Shown: positions 1 to 9,388, counted from the first letter of the stretch. The stretch is DNA of 64,000 nt from Streptomyces bambusae (GCF_020532645.1 NZ_JAJAUZ010000016.1:1-64000), one strand, 5' to 3'. Translations and numbers: made by a program. The notes: generated from the sequence alone by a model not told the origin.

Positions 1-26
1 CCCGCACCCTCCGGAGAGGATGCGGG
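1..26 (-). terminator. Possible terminator after sucD
   Basis: CCCGCA (1-6) can pair with TGCGGG (21-26), leaving a loop that contains the self-complementary CTCCGGAG. It lies about 30 bp beyond the sucD stop on the minus strand. The stem is short and no U-tract is visible, so it is only a plausible transcript end. Confidence 0.4.
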
Positions 27-56
27 CCCGCGGTGTGTGCGCGGATGCGCGGAGAC

Positions 57-941
57 TCAGGCGCCGAGGATCTCGCGCGCCAGCTTGGCGGTCTCGGTCG
101 GCGTCTTGCCGACCTTGACGCCGGCGGCCTCCAGGGCCTCCTTCTTGGCCTGCGCGGTGCCGGAGGAGCCGGAGACGATGGCGCCGGCGTGGCCCATGGT
201 CTTGCCCTCGGGGGCGGTGAAGCCCGCGACGTAGCCGACGACCGGCTTGGTGACGTTCTTCGCGATGAAGTCCGCCGCACGCTCCTCGGCGTCGCCGCCG
301 ATCTCGCCGATCATGACGATGAGCTCGGTCTCCGGGTCGGCCTCGAAGGCCTCCAGGGCGTCGATGTGCGTGGTGCCGATGACCGGGTCGCCACCGATGC
401 CGACGGCGGAGGTGAAGCCGATGTCACGCAGCTCGTACATCATCTGGTAGGTCAGCGTGCCGGACTTGGACACGAGACCGATCTTGCCGGGCTTGGTGAT
501 GTCGCCCGGGATGATGCCGGCGTTGGACTGGCCGGGGGTGATCAGGCCGGGGCAGTTCGGACCGATGATCCGGGTCTTGTTGCCCTTGGCGGTGGCGTAC
601 GCCCAGAAGGCGGCGGAGTCGTGCACCGCGATGCCCTCGGTGATGACGACGGCCAGCGGGATCTCGGCGTCGACGGCCTCGACGACGGCGGCCTTCGCGA
701 AGGCCGGCGGCACGAAGAGGACGGAGACGTTGGCGCCCGTCTTCTCCATCGCCTCGGCGACCGAGCCGAAGACCGGGACCTCGGTGCCGTCGAAGTCGAC
801 GGTGGTGCCGGCCTTGCGCGGGTTCACGCCACCGACGATGTTCGTGCCGTCGGCGAGCATCAGCTTGGTGTGCTTCATGCCCGTGGCACCGGTCATGCCC
901 TGGACGATGACCTTGCTGTCCTTGTTGAGGAAGATAGCCAT
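57..941 (-). CDS. sucD: Succinyl-CoA ligase (ADP-forming), alpha subunit
   Basis: The 294-residue product is the usual SucD length. It forms succinyl-CoA synthetase with SucC and interconverts succinyl-CoA and succinate with substrate-level phosphorylation in the TCA cycle. An N-terminal CoA-binding Rossmann domain begins [18 protein letters not shown]. The phosphohistidine motif GHAGAIVSG lies near residue 250, in the C-terminal ligase domain. The gene begins 23 bp after the sucC stop, so the two form a sucC-sucD operon read on the minus strand. Nothing is missing or unusual. Identification is secure. Confidence 0.97.
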   Translation of the reverse strand: MAIFLNKDSKVIVQGMTGATGMKHTKLMLADGTNIVGGVNPRKAGTTVDFDGTEVPVFGSVAEAMEKTGANVSVLFVPPAFAKAAVVEAVDAEIPLAVVITEGIAVHDSAAFWAYATAKGNKTRIIGPNCPGLITPGQSNAGIIPGDITKPGKIGLVSKSGTLTYQMMYELRDIGFTSAVGIGGDPVIGTTHIDALEAFEADPETELIVMIGEIGGDAEERAADFIAKNVTKPVVGYVAGFTAPEGKTMGHAGAIVSGSSGTAQAKKEALEAAGVKVGKTPTETAKLAREILGA

Positions 942-964
942 GGTGAGTCTGTGACCTCGTCCCT

Positions 965-2143
965 TTACTTCGCAGCCGCGAGCTCGGCGGCCTTGTCGGC
1001 CGCACCGTCCATGGTGTCCACGCGCTGGACCAGCGGGTGGTTGGCGTCCGACAGGATCTTGCGACCCAGCTCCGCGTTGTTGCCGTCGAGACGGACGACC
1101 AGCGGCTTGGTGACCGCCTCGCCCTTCTTCTCGAGCAGCTCCAGGGCCTGGACGATGCCCTTGGCGACCTCGTCACACGCGGTGATGCCACCGAAGACGT
1201 TGACGAACACGGACTTGACGTCGGCGTCACCGAGGATGATCTCGAGGCCGTTCGCCATGACCTCGGCGGAGGCGCCGCCACCGATGTCGAGGAAGTTGGC
1301 GGGCTTGACGCCACCGTGGTTCTCACCGGCGTACGCGACGACGTCGAGGGTGCTCATGACGAGACCCGCGCCGTTGCCGATGATGCCGACCTCGCCCTCG
1401 AGCTTGACGTAGTTCAGGCCCTTGGCCTTGGCCGCCGCCTCCAGCGGGTTGGCCGCGGCGTGGTCCACGAACTCCTCGTGGCCCGGCTGGCGGAACTCGG
1501 CGTTCTCGTCCAGGGAGACCTTGCCGTCGAGGGCGATGACCTCGCCGGACGCGACCTTCGCGAGCGGGTTGACCTCGACGAGGAGCGCGTCCTCGGCGAT
1601 GAAGGTGGACCACAGGGTCACCATGACCTCGGCGACCTTCTCGGCGACCTCGGCCGGGAACTTCGCCAGGGCGACGATCTCGCGGGCCTTCTCGATGGTC
1701 ACGCCCTCGTTGGCGTTCACCGGGACCTTGGCGAGCTTCTCCGGGGTCTCCTCGGCGACCTGCTCGATGTCCATGCCGCCCGCGACCGAGGCCATGGCCA
1801 GGAAGGTGCGGTTGGTGCGGTCGAGGAGGTAGGAGACGTAGTACTCCTCCACGATCTCCGGCGCGGTCTCGGCGATCATCACCTTGTGGACCGTGTGGCC
1901 CTTGATGTCCATGCCGAGGATGTCCGTCGCGCGGGCGACGGCCTCGTCCGGGGTGGCGGCCAGCTTGACGCCGCCGGCCTTGCCGCGGCCTCCGACCTTC
2001 ACCTGCGCCTTGACGACCGACTTGCCGCCCAGCCGCTCGGTGGCCTCGCGAGCCGCCTCAGGCGTGTCGATCACTTCACCGGCCAGCACCGGTACACCGT
2101 GCTTGGCGAAGAGGTCCCTCGCCTGGTACTCGAACAGGTCCAC
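965..2143 (-). CDS. sucC: Succinyl-CoA ligase (ADP-forming), beta subunit
   Basis: The 392-residue product begins [19 protein letters not shown], the characteristic start of the ATP-grasp domain of SucC. The C-terminal ligase domain carries the glycine-rich stretch [16 protein letters not shown] near residue 310-330. SucC binds nucleotide and succinate and pairs with SucD. The start codon is GTG at 2143, preceded by a GGGACGG ribosome-binding site. It is the first gene of the sucCD operon. The 334-bp region upstream holds a cAMP-receptor-like dyad that could control it. Confidence 0.97.
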   Translation of the reverse strand: MDLFEYQARDLFAKHGVPVLAGEVIDTPEAAREATERLGGKSVVKAQVKVGGRGKAGGVKLAATPDEAVARATDILGMDIKGHTVHKVMIAETAPEIVEEYYVSYLLDRTNRTFLAMASVAGGMDIEQVAEETPEKLAKVPVNANEGVTIEKAREIVALAKFPAEVAEKVAEVMVTLWSTFIAEDALLVEVNPLAKVASGEVIALDGKVSLDENAEFRQPGHEEFVDHAAANPLEAAAKAKGLNYVKLEGEVGIIGNGAGLVMSTLDVVAYAGENHGGVKPANFLDIGGGASAEVMANGLEIILGDADVKSVFVNVFGGITACDEVAKGIVQALELLEKKGEAVTKPLVVRLDGNNAELGRKILSDANHPLVQRVDTMDGAADKAAELAAAK

Positions 2144-2477
2144 GCGCGTCCGTCCCTTGTCTTAAAGATTCGCAGTGTTCGCGGTTGTCTGCGTGGGCGT
2201 GCCGCGGAGGGCAACGTGACGGCGCTGTCACAGGGGATGCGCACACGGTGACCGTGGACGCGGCATGTCCGTCCGGCAGGTTATCCCCGGAGGCCGTAGG
2301 ACCCTAAATCACAGATCACACCCGCGCGGTGATTCCCCTCACAGATCGCCTCACGGGTGAGCTGCAAGTTCGTGTGATCCGACCATGTGACGCCGGCCGC
2401 CGGCCGCCCTCACGGGACCGCCCCGCCGGGGGTGAGCGGCCGGCCCGAACCTGCGATACGTGCAATGAGCAGGCATT
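2144..2477 (-). promoter_or_regulatory. sucCD upstream region, rich in GTGA/TCAC half-sites
   Basis: This 334-bp stretch without a gene lies between the sucC start and the end of the VWA gene. It contains many TCAC/GTGA motifs: TCACAGATCACAC near 2309-2321, the palindrome CTCACGGGTGAG near 2350, and GTGTGATC/TGTGACGCC near 2371-2395. I could not place a convincing -35/-10 pair. It presumably carries the sucCD promoter and several regulator sites. Confidence 0.4.
2216..2231. promoter_or_regulatory. Crp-like dyad upstream of sucC
   Basis: GTGAC (2216-2220), six bases, then GTCAC (2227-2231) form a perfect dyad whose spacing matches cAMP receptor protein operators, including the GTG-N6-GNCAC pattern of Streptomyces Crp. 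It lies 73-88 bp before the sucC start. Occupancy is inferred. Confidence 0.45.
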
Positions 2478-3848
2478 TCACGGTACGGGCAGCGGGCGCT
2501 TCTCGATCGCGGCGGCCATCACCTCCGGGAACAGGTCGGGCGTGCAGGCGAACGCGGGGGCGCCTAGCGCCGCCAGCGCGGCGGCGTGCTCCCGGTCGTA
2601 GGCGGGGGCGCCCTCGTCGGACAGTGCGAGCAGCGCCACGAACTGCACGCCGGCCGCCTTCATCGCCGCCACCCGCTTGAGCATCTCGTCCCGGATGCCG
2701 CCCTCGTACAGGTCGCTGATGAGCACGACGACGGTGTCCGCAGGACGGGTGATCTTCGACTGGCAGTACGCGAGGGCCCGGTTGATGTCGGTGCCGCCGC
2801 CGAGCTGGGTGCCGAACAGCACGTCCACCGGGTCGTCGAGCTGGTCGGTGAGGTCGACGACCGCCGTGTCGAACACGACCAGACGGGTGGCTATGGACCG
2901 CATCGAGGCGAGCACCGCCCCGAACACCGACGCGTAGACCACCGACGCCGCCATCGAACCGGACTGGTCGATGCAGAGCACCACCTCCTTCTTCGCCGAC
3001 TGCGCGGCCCGCCCGTAGCCGATGAGCCGCTCGGGGACGACCGTGCGGTACTCGGGCAGGTAGTTCTTCAGGTTCGCCCGGATGGTGCGGTCCCAGTCGA
3101 TGTCCCGGTGGCGCGGCCGGCTGATCCGGGCGGAACGGTCGAGCGCGCCGGTGAGGGTGGCCCGGGTGCGGGTCGCGAGCTTCTTCTCCAGCTGCCCGAC
3201 GACCTTGCGGACGACGGCCCGGGCCGTCTCCTTCGTGGTCTCGGGCATCGCCTTGTTCAGCGAGAGCAGGGTGCCGACCAGGTGGACGTCCGGCTCGACG
3301 GCCTCCAGCATCTCCGGCTCCAGCAGCAGCGAGGAGAGTCCCAGCCGGTCGATGGCGTCCCGCTGCATGACCTGCACCACCGAGCCGGGGAAGTACGTGC
3401 GGATGTCCCCGAGCCAGCGCGCCACGCTCGGCGCGGACGCACCGAGCCCCGCCGACCGCTCCCCCGACCGCCGCCGTCCCCCGTCGCCGCGGCCGGACCC
3501 GTACAGCGCGGCGAGCGCCGCGTCCATGGCCGCGTCCCGCCCCGAGGGCTCGTACCCCGTCCCATCCCCGCCTTCCGCGCCGAGCACCATCCGCCACCGC
3601 CGCAGCCGCTCGGTCGCGCCTGCGCCGGTCGCCCCTGGCAACTCAGCCGCCCCTGCCGTCTCCGCAGACCCCGCTGTCCCCGTGTTCCCCACTGTCTCCG
3701 TGTTCCTCGCTGTCTCCGTGTTCCTCGCTGTCTCCGTGTTCCCCGCTCTCCCTCTTGTCCCTGCAACCACCTTGTTCCCCGCGGCCCCCGCCATCCCTGT
3801 GTCCCCCGCCATGTCCGTCCTCCCCGCCTGCTCGGCCGTTCCCGTCAC
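2478..3848 (-). CDS. VWA (MIDAS) domain protein of a MoxR/VWA cluster (YehP-like)
   Basis: The reading frame codes for 456 residues. The von Willebrand A domain occupies roughly residues 270-440. Its metal-ion site is visible: DQSGSM (DxSxS), the Thr of GGGTDI and the Asp of LISDLYEG. The middle region (EPEMLEAVEPDVHL to DIDWDRTIRANLKNYLPEYR) resembles the helical part of YehP-family proteins. The first 60-70 residues are a low-complexity Thr/Glu/Asn/Gly run made by an 18-bp tandem repeat. That makes the protein longer than E. coli YehP (about 380 residues, from memory), and the true start may lie further in. It begins 28 bp after the DUF5682 stop, so it is probably the last gene of an ATPase-DUF5682-VWA operon. 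VWA partners of MoxR ATPases often act in protein-complex assembly; the target here is unknown. Confidence 0.85.
   Translation of the reverse strand: MTGTAEQAGRTDMAGDTGMAGAAGNKVVAGTRGRAGNTETARNTETARNTETVGNTGTAGSAETAGAAELPGATGAGATERLRRWRMVLGAEGGDGTGYEPSGRDAAMDAALAALYGSGRGDGGRRRSGERSAGLGASAPSVARWLGDIRTYFPGSVVQVMQRDAIDRLGLSSLLLEPEMLEAVEPDVHLVGTLLSLNKAMPETTKETARAVVRKVVGQLEKKLATRTRATLTGALDRSARISRPRHRDIDWDRTIRANLKNYLPEYRTVVPERLIGYGRAAQSAKKEVVLCIDQSGSMAASVVYASVFGAVLASMRSIATRLVVFDTAVVDLTDQLDDPVDVLFGTQLGGGTDINRALAYCQSKITRPADTVVVLISDLYEGGIRDEMLKRVAAMKAAGVQFVALLALSDEGAPAYDREHAAALAALGAPAFACTPDLFPEVMAAAIEKRPLPVP
3674..3745 (-). repeat. 18-bp tandem repeat encoding a hexapeptide
   Basis: Four consecutive 18-bp units start at 3674, 3692, 3710 and 3728. 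The middle two are identical (CTGTCTCCGTGTTCCTCG on the plus strand) and the outer two differ at one to three positions. In frame they encode repeated NTETAR-like hexapeptides in the N-terminal tail of the VWA protein. Degenerate units continue on both sides. Confidence 0.85.
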
Positions 3849-3876
3849 CCCTGCCGTCCCCGCCCGCTCGTCCCCG

Positions 3877-6252
3877 TCACTGCGCCGCCCCCGTCATCGC
3901 CTCCGTCCCCCGTTCCCGCGTGCCGGTCAGGCCCAGCAGCATCCGGACCAGCGGCACCACCGCGTCCGCCCGGTCCGGGTCGAGGTCCGGGGCGAAGCCG
4001 GTGGGGGCCGACCCGGGCGCGGCCGCCGCGGGCCCGGCGCCCGGGCCGCGGCGGACCAGCTCGCCGAGGGTGCGCCGGACCCCCGGCTCGTACCCCCCGA
4101 ACGTCCGCCGCAGCAGCGGCAGTACGTCGGTGAAGGCGTCGGCGGGTACGCCCGTGAGCCAGTCGTCGACCAGGCCCAGCAGCCGGTCGTCGTGCACCAG
4201 CAGGGTGCCGCCGCCCGGGCCGCCGACGAAGCCCTCGATCCACGCCGCCGCATCGGCCGGTGCGGCGGCGCGCGAGAGCGCCAGCCCCATCAGCCGCGCG
4301 GTGTCACCGCCCGACAGCCGTCCCTCGTCCAGCAGCAGCCGGGCCGCCCGGCCGCGGATCGCCCCCGGCACGGTGTCCCGCCCGGCGAGCGCCCGCAGCA
4401 CCGCGGACCACCGCTCGCGCAGCCCGGCGTCCGCCAGCAGGCCGATCGCCGTGTGCACCCCGTCCACATGGCCGCGCACCTCAGCCGCCGCGTCCGCGTC
4501 CAGCCCCGTGCACGCGGGCGGCAGCGCCACGCATATCCGCTCGGCGAGCCCGGCCGCCACCTCCGCGAGCGCCGCGGTGTCGGTGCCGCGCACGTCGCCG
4601 TAGCGCAGCGCGCGGGCCAGGGCGGGCAGGGCCCGGGCCAGCTGGGCCACGTCGGCGCCGAGCGCCGCCCGGTCGGCGAGCACCCGCATCACGGTGGGCA
4701 GCGCGTCGGAGAGCCCGGCGAGCAGGCACCGCTCGGCCAGCGCGGTGACGTCGCCGAGCTGCCCGGCGGCCTCGGCGTCGGCCTCGGCGCGGGCGGTGGC
4801 GGCGCCGAGCACGGTGGTGCCCCACACGGCCGCCTCGGCGACCCGGACCGACAGCTCCGGCTCCCAGCGCAGCCGCCAGGTCTCCCGGAAGGTACCGGTG
4901 CTGCCGCGGGACGCGGCCGGTTCGCCCCAGCCGATGCCGAGCAGCCCCAGCCGGTGCAGCAGCAGACTGCGGGCCGCGTCCGTGTCCTTGCGGAGGTCCA
5001 GTTCCAGTTCGCGTTCCGCCGCCTCCGGTTTGAGCCGCAGCGAGCGCTGCTGCCGGGTGAGGTCCCGCTGGAGCGGTACCACCGGGGCGTGCTCGGGCAC
5101 CTCGCCGAGCTCGTCGCCGACGACCAGCCGGTCCTCGACGAGCGCGAGCGGCACGTCGGAGCCGTCGCACATCACGGCGCGGACCGCGTCGAGGGTCTCG
5201 GACAGTCCGGCCAGCGGGCGGCCGCGCATCGCGGCGAGGGTGTCGGCGAGCCGCACGGCCTCGATGACGTGCGCGGAGGAGACCCGGAAATCCTCGTCGC
5301 GGAGGAGTCCCGCGACCCGGGTGAGCCAGCGGGCCACCGGCCGGTCGGGGGCGGTGAACAAGTGCCGGTACCAACCCGGCGAGGCGATGCCCGCCCCGTA
5401 CCCGGAGGCCCGGGTGAGCCGGCGGTGGGTCCACGGCACCCAGGCCGTCTCGGTCTTCACCCTGGGCAGTCCGGTGAGCAGCGACCGGTCGGCGGTGGCG
5501 GTGGTCTTCATCCGCAGGGCCGGCACGTGCCAGGCCCCGCACACGACGGCGTACTCGTCGCCGAACTCCCGGCGGGCGGCCCGCATCTTCTGCCGCATGT
5601 GGGCCTCGCGGACCAGGTCCCGGTGATGACCGCCGGCACCGTGCTCCTCTCGCAGGACCCCCATGGCCTCGCCGACGGCCTCGAAAGCGGCCAGGGCGTC
5701 ACCGCCGCCGCGGTGCTCGACGACGTCCTCCCACCACCGCTCGGGATCCTCGTACCCGGCGGCCGCCGCGAGCGCGGCCAGCGGATCGTGCCGGAGGTCC
5801 GCCCCGTCGGCCGGGCCCTCCGGCGGGTCGCCGGAGGCCGTCCCCGGGCCACCGTCGGCGTCGGGGCCCGGGACGGCCACGGGCTCCGGCTCCGGGCCCG
5901 CCGCGGCGGCCTGCGACGGTTCCTCTCCGGCGCCGGCGAGCGTGTGCGCCGCCGGGAGGTCCACGAAGCGGACCGGGACCCCGTGGGAGAGGGCCCAGCG
6001 GATCGCGACCCATTCCGGCGAGAACTCGGCGAGCGGCCAGAACGCGGCGCGGCCGGGGTCGTCGGCGACGTGCGCGAGGAGTGCGACGGGCGGCCGCATG
6101 CCGGGGTCGGCGGCCAGCGGCAGCAGGGCGTCGGCCTCGGGCGGGCCCTCGACGAGCACGGCGCGGGGCCGGGCCGCGTCGAGGGCGGCCCGCACGGCGC
6201 GGGCGGATCCCGGGCCGTGGTGGCGGATGCCCAGGAGCAGCGGACCGGTCAT
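3877..6252 (-). CDS. DUF5682 family protein (YehM-like)
   Basis: I take the start as the ATG at 6252, giving 791 residues (E. coli YehM is about 760, from memory). It opens MTGPLLLGIRHHGPGSARAV, the conserved family start, followed by VLVEGPPEADALLPL. A second conserved block, HMRQKMRAARREFGDEYAVVCGAWHVPAL, sits near residue 220-245. The family has no assigned activity; the early His-His and GAWH motifs are a weak hint of metal or nucleotide chemistry. The start overlaps the stop of the upstream ATPase gene by four bases (ATGA), so the two are translationally coupled. An open frame continues upstream to 7515, but it lies inside the ATPase gene and is spurious. Confidence 0.87.
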   Translation of the reverse strand: MTGPLLLGIRHHGPGSARAVRAALDAARPRAVLVEGPPEADALLPLAADPGMRPPVALLAHVADDPGRAAFWPLAEFSPEWVAIRWALSHGVPVRFVDLPAAHTLAGAGEEPSQAAAAGPEPEPVAVPGPDADGGPGTASGDPPEGPADGADLRHDPLAALAAAAGYEDPERWWEDVVEHRGGGDALAAFEAVGEAMGVLREEHGAGGHHRDLVREAHMRQKMRAARREFGDEYAVVCGAWHVPALRMKTTATADRSLLTGLPRVKTETAWVPWTHRRLTRASGYGAGIASPGWYRHLFTAPDRPVARWLTRVAGLLRDEDFRVSSAHVIEAVRLADTLAAMRGRPLAGLSETLDAVRAVMCDGSDVPLALVEDRLVVGDELGEVPEHAPVVPLQRDLTRQQRSLRLKPEAAERELELDLRKDTDAARSLLLHRLGLLGIGWGEPAASRGSTGTFRETWRLRWEPELSVRVAEAAVWGTTVLGAATARAEADAEAAGQLGDVTALAERCLLAGLSDALPTVMRVLADRAALGADVAQLARALPALARALRYGDVRGTDTAALAEVAAGLAERICVALPPACTGLDADAAAEVRGHVDGVHTAIGLLADAGLRERWSAVLRALAGRDTVPGAIRGRAARLLLDEGRLSGGDTARLMGLALSRAAAPADAAAWIEGFVGGPGGGTLLVHDDRLLGLVDDWLTGVPADAFTDVLPLLRRTFGGYEPGVRRTLGELVRRGPGAGPAAAAPGSAPTGFAPDLDPDRADAVVPLVRMLLGLTGTRERGTEAMTGAAQ

Positions 6253-7355
6253 ACCGTCACCTCCCGGCAGGCCCGGTAGAAGTCCTTCCAGCCGTCCCGC
6301 TCGCGCACCACGGCCTCCAGGTACTCCTGCCAGACGACGCGGTCCGCCGCCGGGTCGCGGACCACGGCGCCGAGGATGCCGGCCGCCACGTCCGACGGGC
6401 GCAGCACGCCGTCGCCGAAGTGGGCGGCGAGGGCGAGGCCGCCCGTGACCACGGAGATGGCCTCGGCGGTGGACAGGGTGCCGCTCGGCGACTTCACCTT
6501 GGTCCGCCCGTCGGTGGTGACGCCGTCGCGGAGTTCGCGGAAGACGGTGACGACGCGGCGGATCTCGTCGAGCCCGTCGGGCGCGGCCGGCAGGTCCAGC
6601 GAGCGCCCGATCTGGTCCACGCGGCGGGCCACGATGTCGACCTCCGCCTCGGGGTCGGCGGGCAGCGGCAGCACCACGGTGTTGAAGCGGCGGCGCAGGG
6701 CGCTGGACAGCTCGTTGACCCCGCGGTCGCGGTCGTTGGCGGTGGCGATGAGGTTGAAGCCGCGGACGGCCTGCACCTCTTCGCCGAGTTCCGGTATCGG
6801 CAGGGTCTTCTCGGACAGGACGGTGATCAGGGTGTCCTGGACGTCCGCGGGGATGCGGGTGAGTTCCTCGACCCGGGCGGTCGTGCCCTCGGCCATGGCC
6901 CGCATCACCGGGCTGGGCACGAGGGCGTCGCGGCTGGGTCCGTGGGCGAGCAGCCGGGCGTAGTTCCAGCCGTACCGGATGGCCTCCTCGGGGGTGCCGG
7001 CGGTGCCCTGGACGAGGAGGGTGGAGTCGCCGCTGACGGCTGCCGCGAGGTGTTCCGACACCCAGGTCTTGGCGGTGCCGGGGACGCCGAGGAGCAGGAG
7101 CGCGCGGTCGGTGGCGAGGGTGGTGACGGCCACCTCCACGATGCGGCGGGGGCCCACGTACTTCGGGGTGATCACGGTGCCGTCGGGCAGCGTGCCGCCC
7201 AGCAGGTACGTGGCCACCGCCCAGGGCGACAGCTTCCAGCGGGCCGGGCGCGGGCGGTCGTCGGCGGCGGCCAGGGCCTTCAGTTCGTCGGCGAACGCGT
7301 CTTCCGCATGCGGCCTCAGTGCCTCGCCGCCCGTGCCGTTTCCGGACATGGTCAT
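6249..7355 (-). CDS. MoxR-type AAA+ ATPase (YehL-like)
   Basis: The product is 368 residues. It has a Walker A loop GVPGTAKTWVSEHL around residue 95, a sensor-1 region FNLIATANDRDRG around 200, and an arginine-finger stretch SALRRRFN around 215. The order and spacing fit the AAA_5/MoxR class, whose members use ATP to remodel or activate partner proteins, usually with a VWA protein. The neighbours downstream are exactly such partners: a DUF5682 protein (four-base overlap) and a VWA protein. It is probably the first gene of the three-gene minus-strand operon and is read away from the SWIM-domain gene. Function of the set is inferred, not known. Confidence 0.9.
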   Translation of the reverse strand: MTMSGNGTGGEALRPHAEDAFADELKALAAADDRPRPARWKLSPWAVATYLLGGTLPDGTVITPKYVGPRRIVEVAVTTLATDRALLLLGVPGTAKTWVSEHLAAAVSGDSTLLVQGTAGTPEEAIRYGWNYARLLAHGPSRDALVPSPVMRAMAEGTTARVEELTRIPADVQDTLITVLSEKTLPIPELGEEVQAVRGFNLIATANDRDRGVNELSSALRRRFNTVVLPLPADPEAEVDIVARRVDQIGRSLDLPAAPDGLDEIRRVVTVFRELRDGVTTDGRTKVKSPSGTLSTAEAISVVTGGLALAAHFGDGVLRPSDVAAGILGAVVRDPAADRVVWQEYLEAVVRERDGWKDFYRACREVTV

Positions 7356-7513
7356 GGGTCCCCCTCCACGTGTCTGCCTGTCTCACCGCCGGGTGGTGCG
7401 GCGGCGATTTCCACGGTGCACCACGGCACTGACATCGCCCTCCCAACCGTCCACAGCAGCAGTGTCGTTGCAGGTCAGACGGATTGTCAGTGGGCACCTC
7501 TACCTTCGGAGCC
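7356..7513. promoter_or_regulatory. Divergent intergenic region between ATPase and SWIM genes
   Basis: These 158 bp separate two genes transcribed away from each other, so promoters for both arms of the cluster must lie here unless transcription enters from further upstream. I see no clear -35/-10 pair or long dyad. Confidence 0.4.
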
Positions 7514-8866
7514 ATGACTGATCAGGCGGTGCGCTGGACTGCCGAGCAGGTGCTGTCGCTGGCGCCTGACGACACGTCGCGCAAGGCGGGGACCAAGCTC
7601 GGCAGTGCCGGGCCGTGGTCGGGAGCGGGGCATTCCGGTTCGGGTGCGGTGTGGGGGTTGTGCAAGGGCAGCGGGAGCCGGCCGTACCAGACGGTCGTGG
7701 ACCTGACGGGTCCGGCGTACAAGTGCTCCTGCCCCAGCCGGAAGTTCCCCTGCAAGCACGCACTGGGGCTGCTGCTGCTCTGGGCCGCGGACGAGGGGAC
7801 GGTGCCCGCGGGGGAGGCACCGGAGTGGGCCGGCGGGTGGCTCGGGGACCGCGCGCAGCGGAGCGAGCGGAAGAAGGAGGGGGGTGGTGCGGGTGGGGGG
7901 AAGCCCGTGGACGAGGCGGCGGCCAGGCGCCGGGCGGAGCGGCGGGCCGGCCGGATCGACGCGGGTGTCGCCGAGCTGGAGCAGCGGCTGGCCGATCTGC
8001 TGCGCGGGGGGCTCGCCGGGCAGGAGCAGGCGGGGTACCGGGCCTGGGAGGAGACCGCCGCGCGGATGGTCGACGCGCAGGCACCGGGACTGGCGGCCAG
8101 GGTGCGGGAGTTGGGGACGCTGACGGCGTCCGGGCCGGGCTGGCCGGTGCGGATGCTGGAGGAGTGCGCGCTGCTGCACCTGCTGGACCGGGCGTGGCAG
8201 GGGGTGGCGGAGCTGCCGGCTCCGCTGGCCGCGACGGTGCGGACGCGGGTGGGGCTGCCGGGGGCCGTGGAGGGGGCGCCGGTGGCCGACCGGTGGCTGG
8301 TGCTCGCGCAGTACGACACGGTCTCGCCGGACGGGCGGCTGACCACGCGGCGGGTCTGGCTGCAGGGGGAGGAGACCGGCCGGCCGGCCCTGGTCCTGGA
8401 CTTCGGTCCGCCGGGCCGGGCGCCGCAACTCGCCCTGCCGGTGGGGCTGGTGGTCCGGGGGGAGGCCGCGTTCCACGCAGGGGCGGTCCCGCTGCGCGCG
8501 GACCTGGTCGGGCGGGACGACCCGCCCGGGCCGCCGGCGGGGCCACCGCCGGGGGTGGACACGGGGGCGGCGCTGGACCAGTACGGGGCGGCTCTGCGGC
8601 GGGATCCGTGGCTGGACTCCTGGCCGGTGGTCCTGGCGGGAGTCATACCCGTGCCCGCCGACGACGGGAACTGGCAACTGGCGGACGCGGACGGGACGTA
8701 CGCGCTCCCGCTGAGCCCGGGGGGCCGGGCCGCGGCGAGCCGCTGGCAGCTCGCCGCGCTCTCGGGCGGCGCACCGCTGACGGTGTTCGGGGAGTGCGGC
8801 CACACGGGGTTCACGCCCCTGACCGCCTGGCAGCCGGACTCCCCCGCGGCCGTCCCCCTCGTCTGA
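7514..8866 (+). CDS. SWIM zinc-finger protein (YehQ-like)
   Basis: The start is placed at ATG 7514 (MTDQAVRWTAEQVLSLAPD), the family-like beginning, rather than the upstream GTG/ATG codons; the product is 450 residues. A SWIM motif is clear: Cys71, Cys73, Cys80 and His82 (CSC...PCKH), within a context typical of YehQ-like proteins. SWIM fingers bind nucleic acid or protein. The rest is Ala/Gly/Arg-rich without a domain I can name. It lies divergent from the MoxR-DUF5682-VWA operon and upstream of the DUF5691 gene. In enterobacteria a SWIM protein (YehQ) sits with the same three partners, which supports one shared system. Confidence 0.88.
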   Translation: MTDQAVRWTAEQVLSLAPDDTSRKAGTKLGSAGPWSGAGHSGSGAVWGLCKGSGSRPYQTVVDLTGPAYKCSCPSRKFPCKHALGLLLLWAADEGTVPAGEAPEWAGGWLGDRAQRSERKKEGGGAGGGKPVDEAAARRRAERRAGRIDAGVAELEQRLADLLRGGLAGQEQAGYRAWEETAARMVDAQAPGLAARVRELGTLTASGPGWPVRMLEECALLHLLDRAWQGVAELPAPLAATVRTRVGLPGAVEGAPVADRWLVLAQYDTVSPDGRLTTRRVWLQGEETGRPALVLDFGPPGRAPQLALPVGLVVRGEAAFHAGAVPLRADLVGRDDPPGPPAGPPPGVDTGAALDQYGAALRRDPWLDSWPVVLAGVIPVPADDGNWQLADADGTYALPLSPGGRAAASRWQLAALSGGAPLTVFGECGHTGFTPLTAWQPDSPAAVPLV

Positions 8867-8901
8867 CCCCCGACCGGCCCGGCAGGCACCAGGCCGGGCC
8901 C

Positions 8902-9345
8902 GCTGCCCCGGCCCCGCGGAGGGGGCGGGACCGGGGCAGCCCGCCCCTGACGCCGGACCCGCACCGGGCCGGGGCCGGGGGGCCACACCCGCACCACCGC
9001 TTGCTCCGGCCCCGCGCAGGGGACGGGACCGGAGCACGGCGGCAGGTGTACGGGGCGGCGTGTGTGCGGGCGGTCGCTCGCGCCCCGGTCCCGCGGAGGG
9101 GGCGGGACCGGGGCGCGGCAAGCCCGAGCGGCTCTGCGGGCCTACGGGAAGGGCCGCTTGCGGTCCGGTGCCGCGGGGAGCGGGGCGAGGGCCGTGCGGG
9201 GGTCGGGAGCGGGATGGGGTGTGCGGGAGGGGGCTTCCTGTCGCGGTGCCGCGGAGGGAGGGGTGTGCGGCTGCGGGGGCGGTCAGGCCGTGCGCCCGAG
9301 TGGTCGGGGCGCTTGCAGCCGGTCCCGCAGAGGGTCGGGGTGGAG
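8902..9345. repeat. Array of about six spaced palindromic elements
   Basis: This fills a 522-bp gap without a gene (8867-9388). Palindrome 1 has 16-bp arms at 8902-8917 and 8925-8940 with one mismatch. Palindrome 2 has 13-bp arms at 9002-9014 and 9024-9036. Palindrome 3 has perfect 16-bp arms at 9079-9094 and 9102-9117 around the loop GGAGGGG. The core GGTCCCGCGGAGGG recurs in decayed form near 9167, 9245 and 9321. Spacing between cores is about 99, 78, 80, 78 and 76 bp. The array lies between the SWIM and DUF5691 genes. It could act as terminators, mRNA stabilisers or a dispersed repeat. Confidence 0.8.
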
Positions 9346-9388
9346 CGGGGTGCGGGTGCGGTTCGGGAATTCGGGAGGGGTGGGCACG

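Noticed and set aside
3082..6279. Long plus-strand frame of 1065 codons
   Set aside because: It is antisense to the DUF5682 and VWA genes, is Pro/Arg-rich and shows no domain; it is a GC-bias shadow.
6253..7515. Upstream extension of the DUF5682 frame
   Set aside because: It lies inside the ATPase gene in another frame. The ATG at 6252 has the ATGA overlap and the family start.
9062..9388. N-terminal extension of the DUF5691 frame from 9062
   Set aside because: The translation is low-complexity Gly/Arg/Ser and lies on the palindrome array. A good ribosome-binding site precedes GTG 9389, where the family-like sequence begins.
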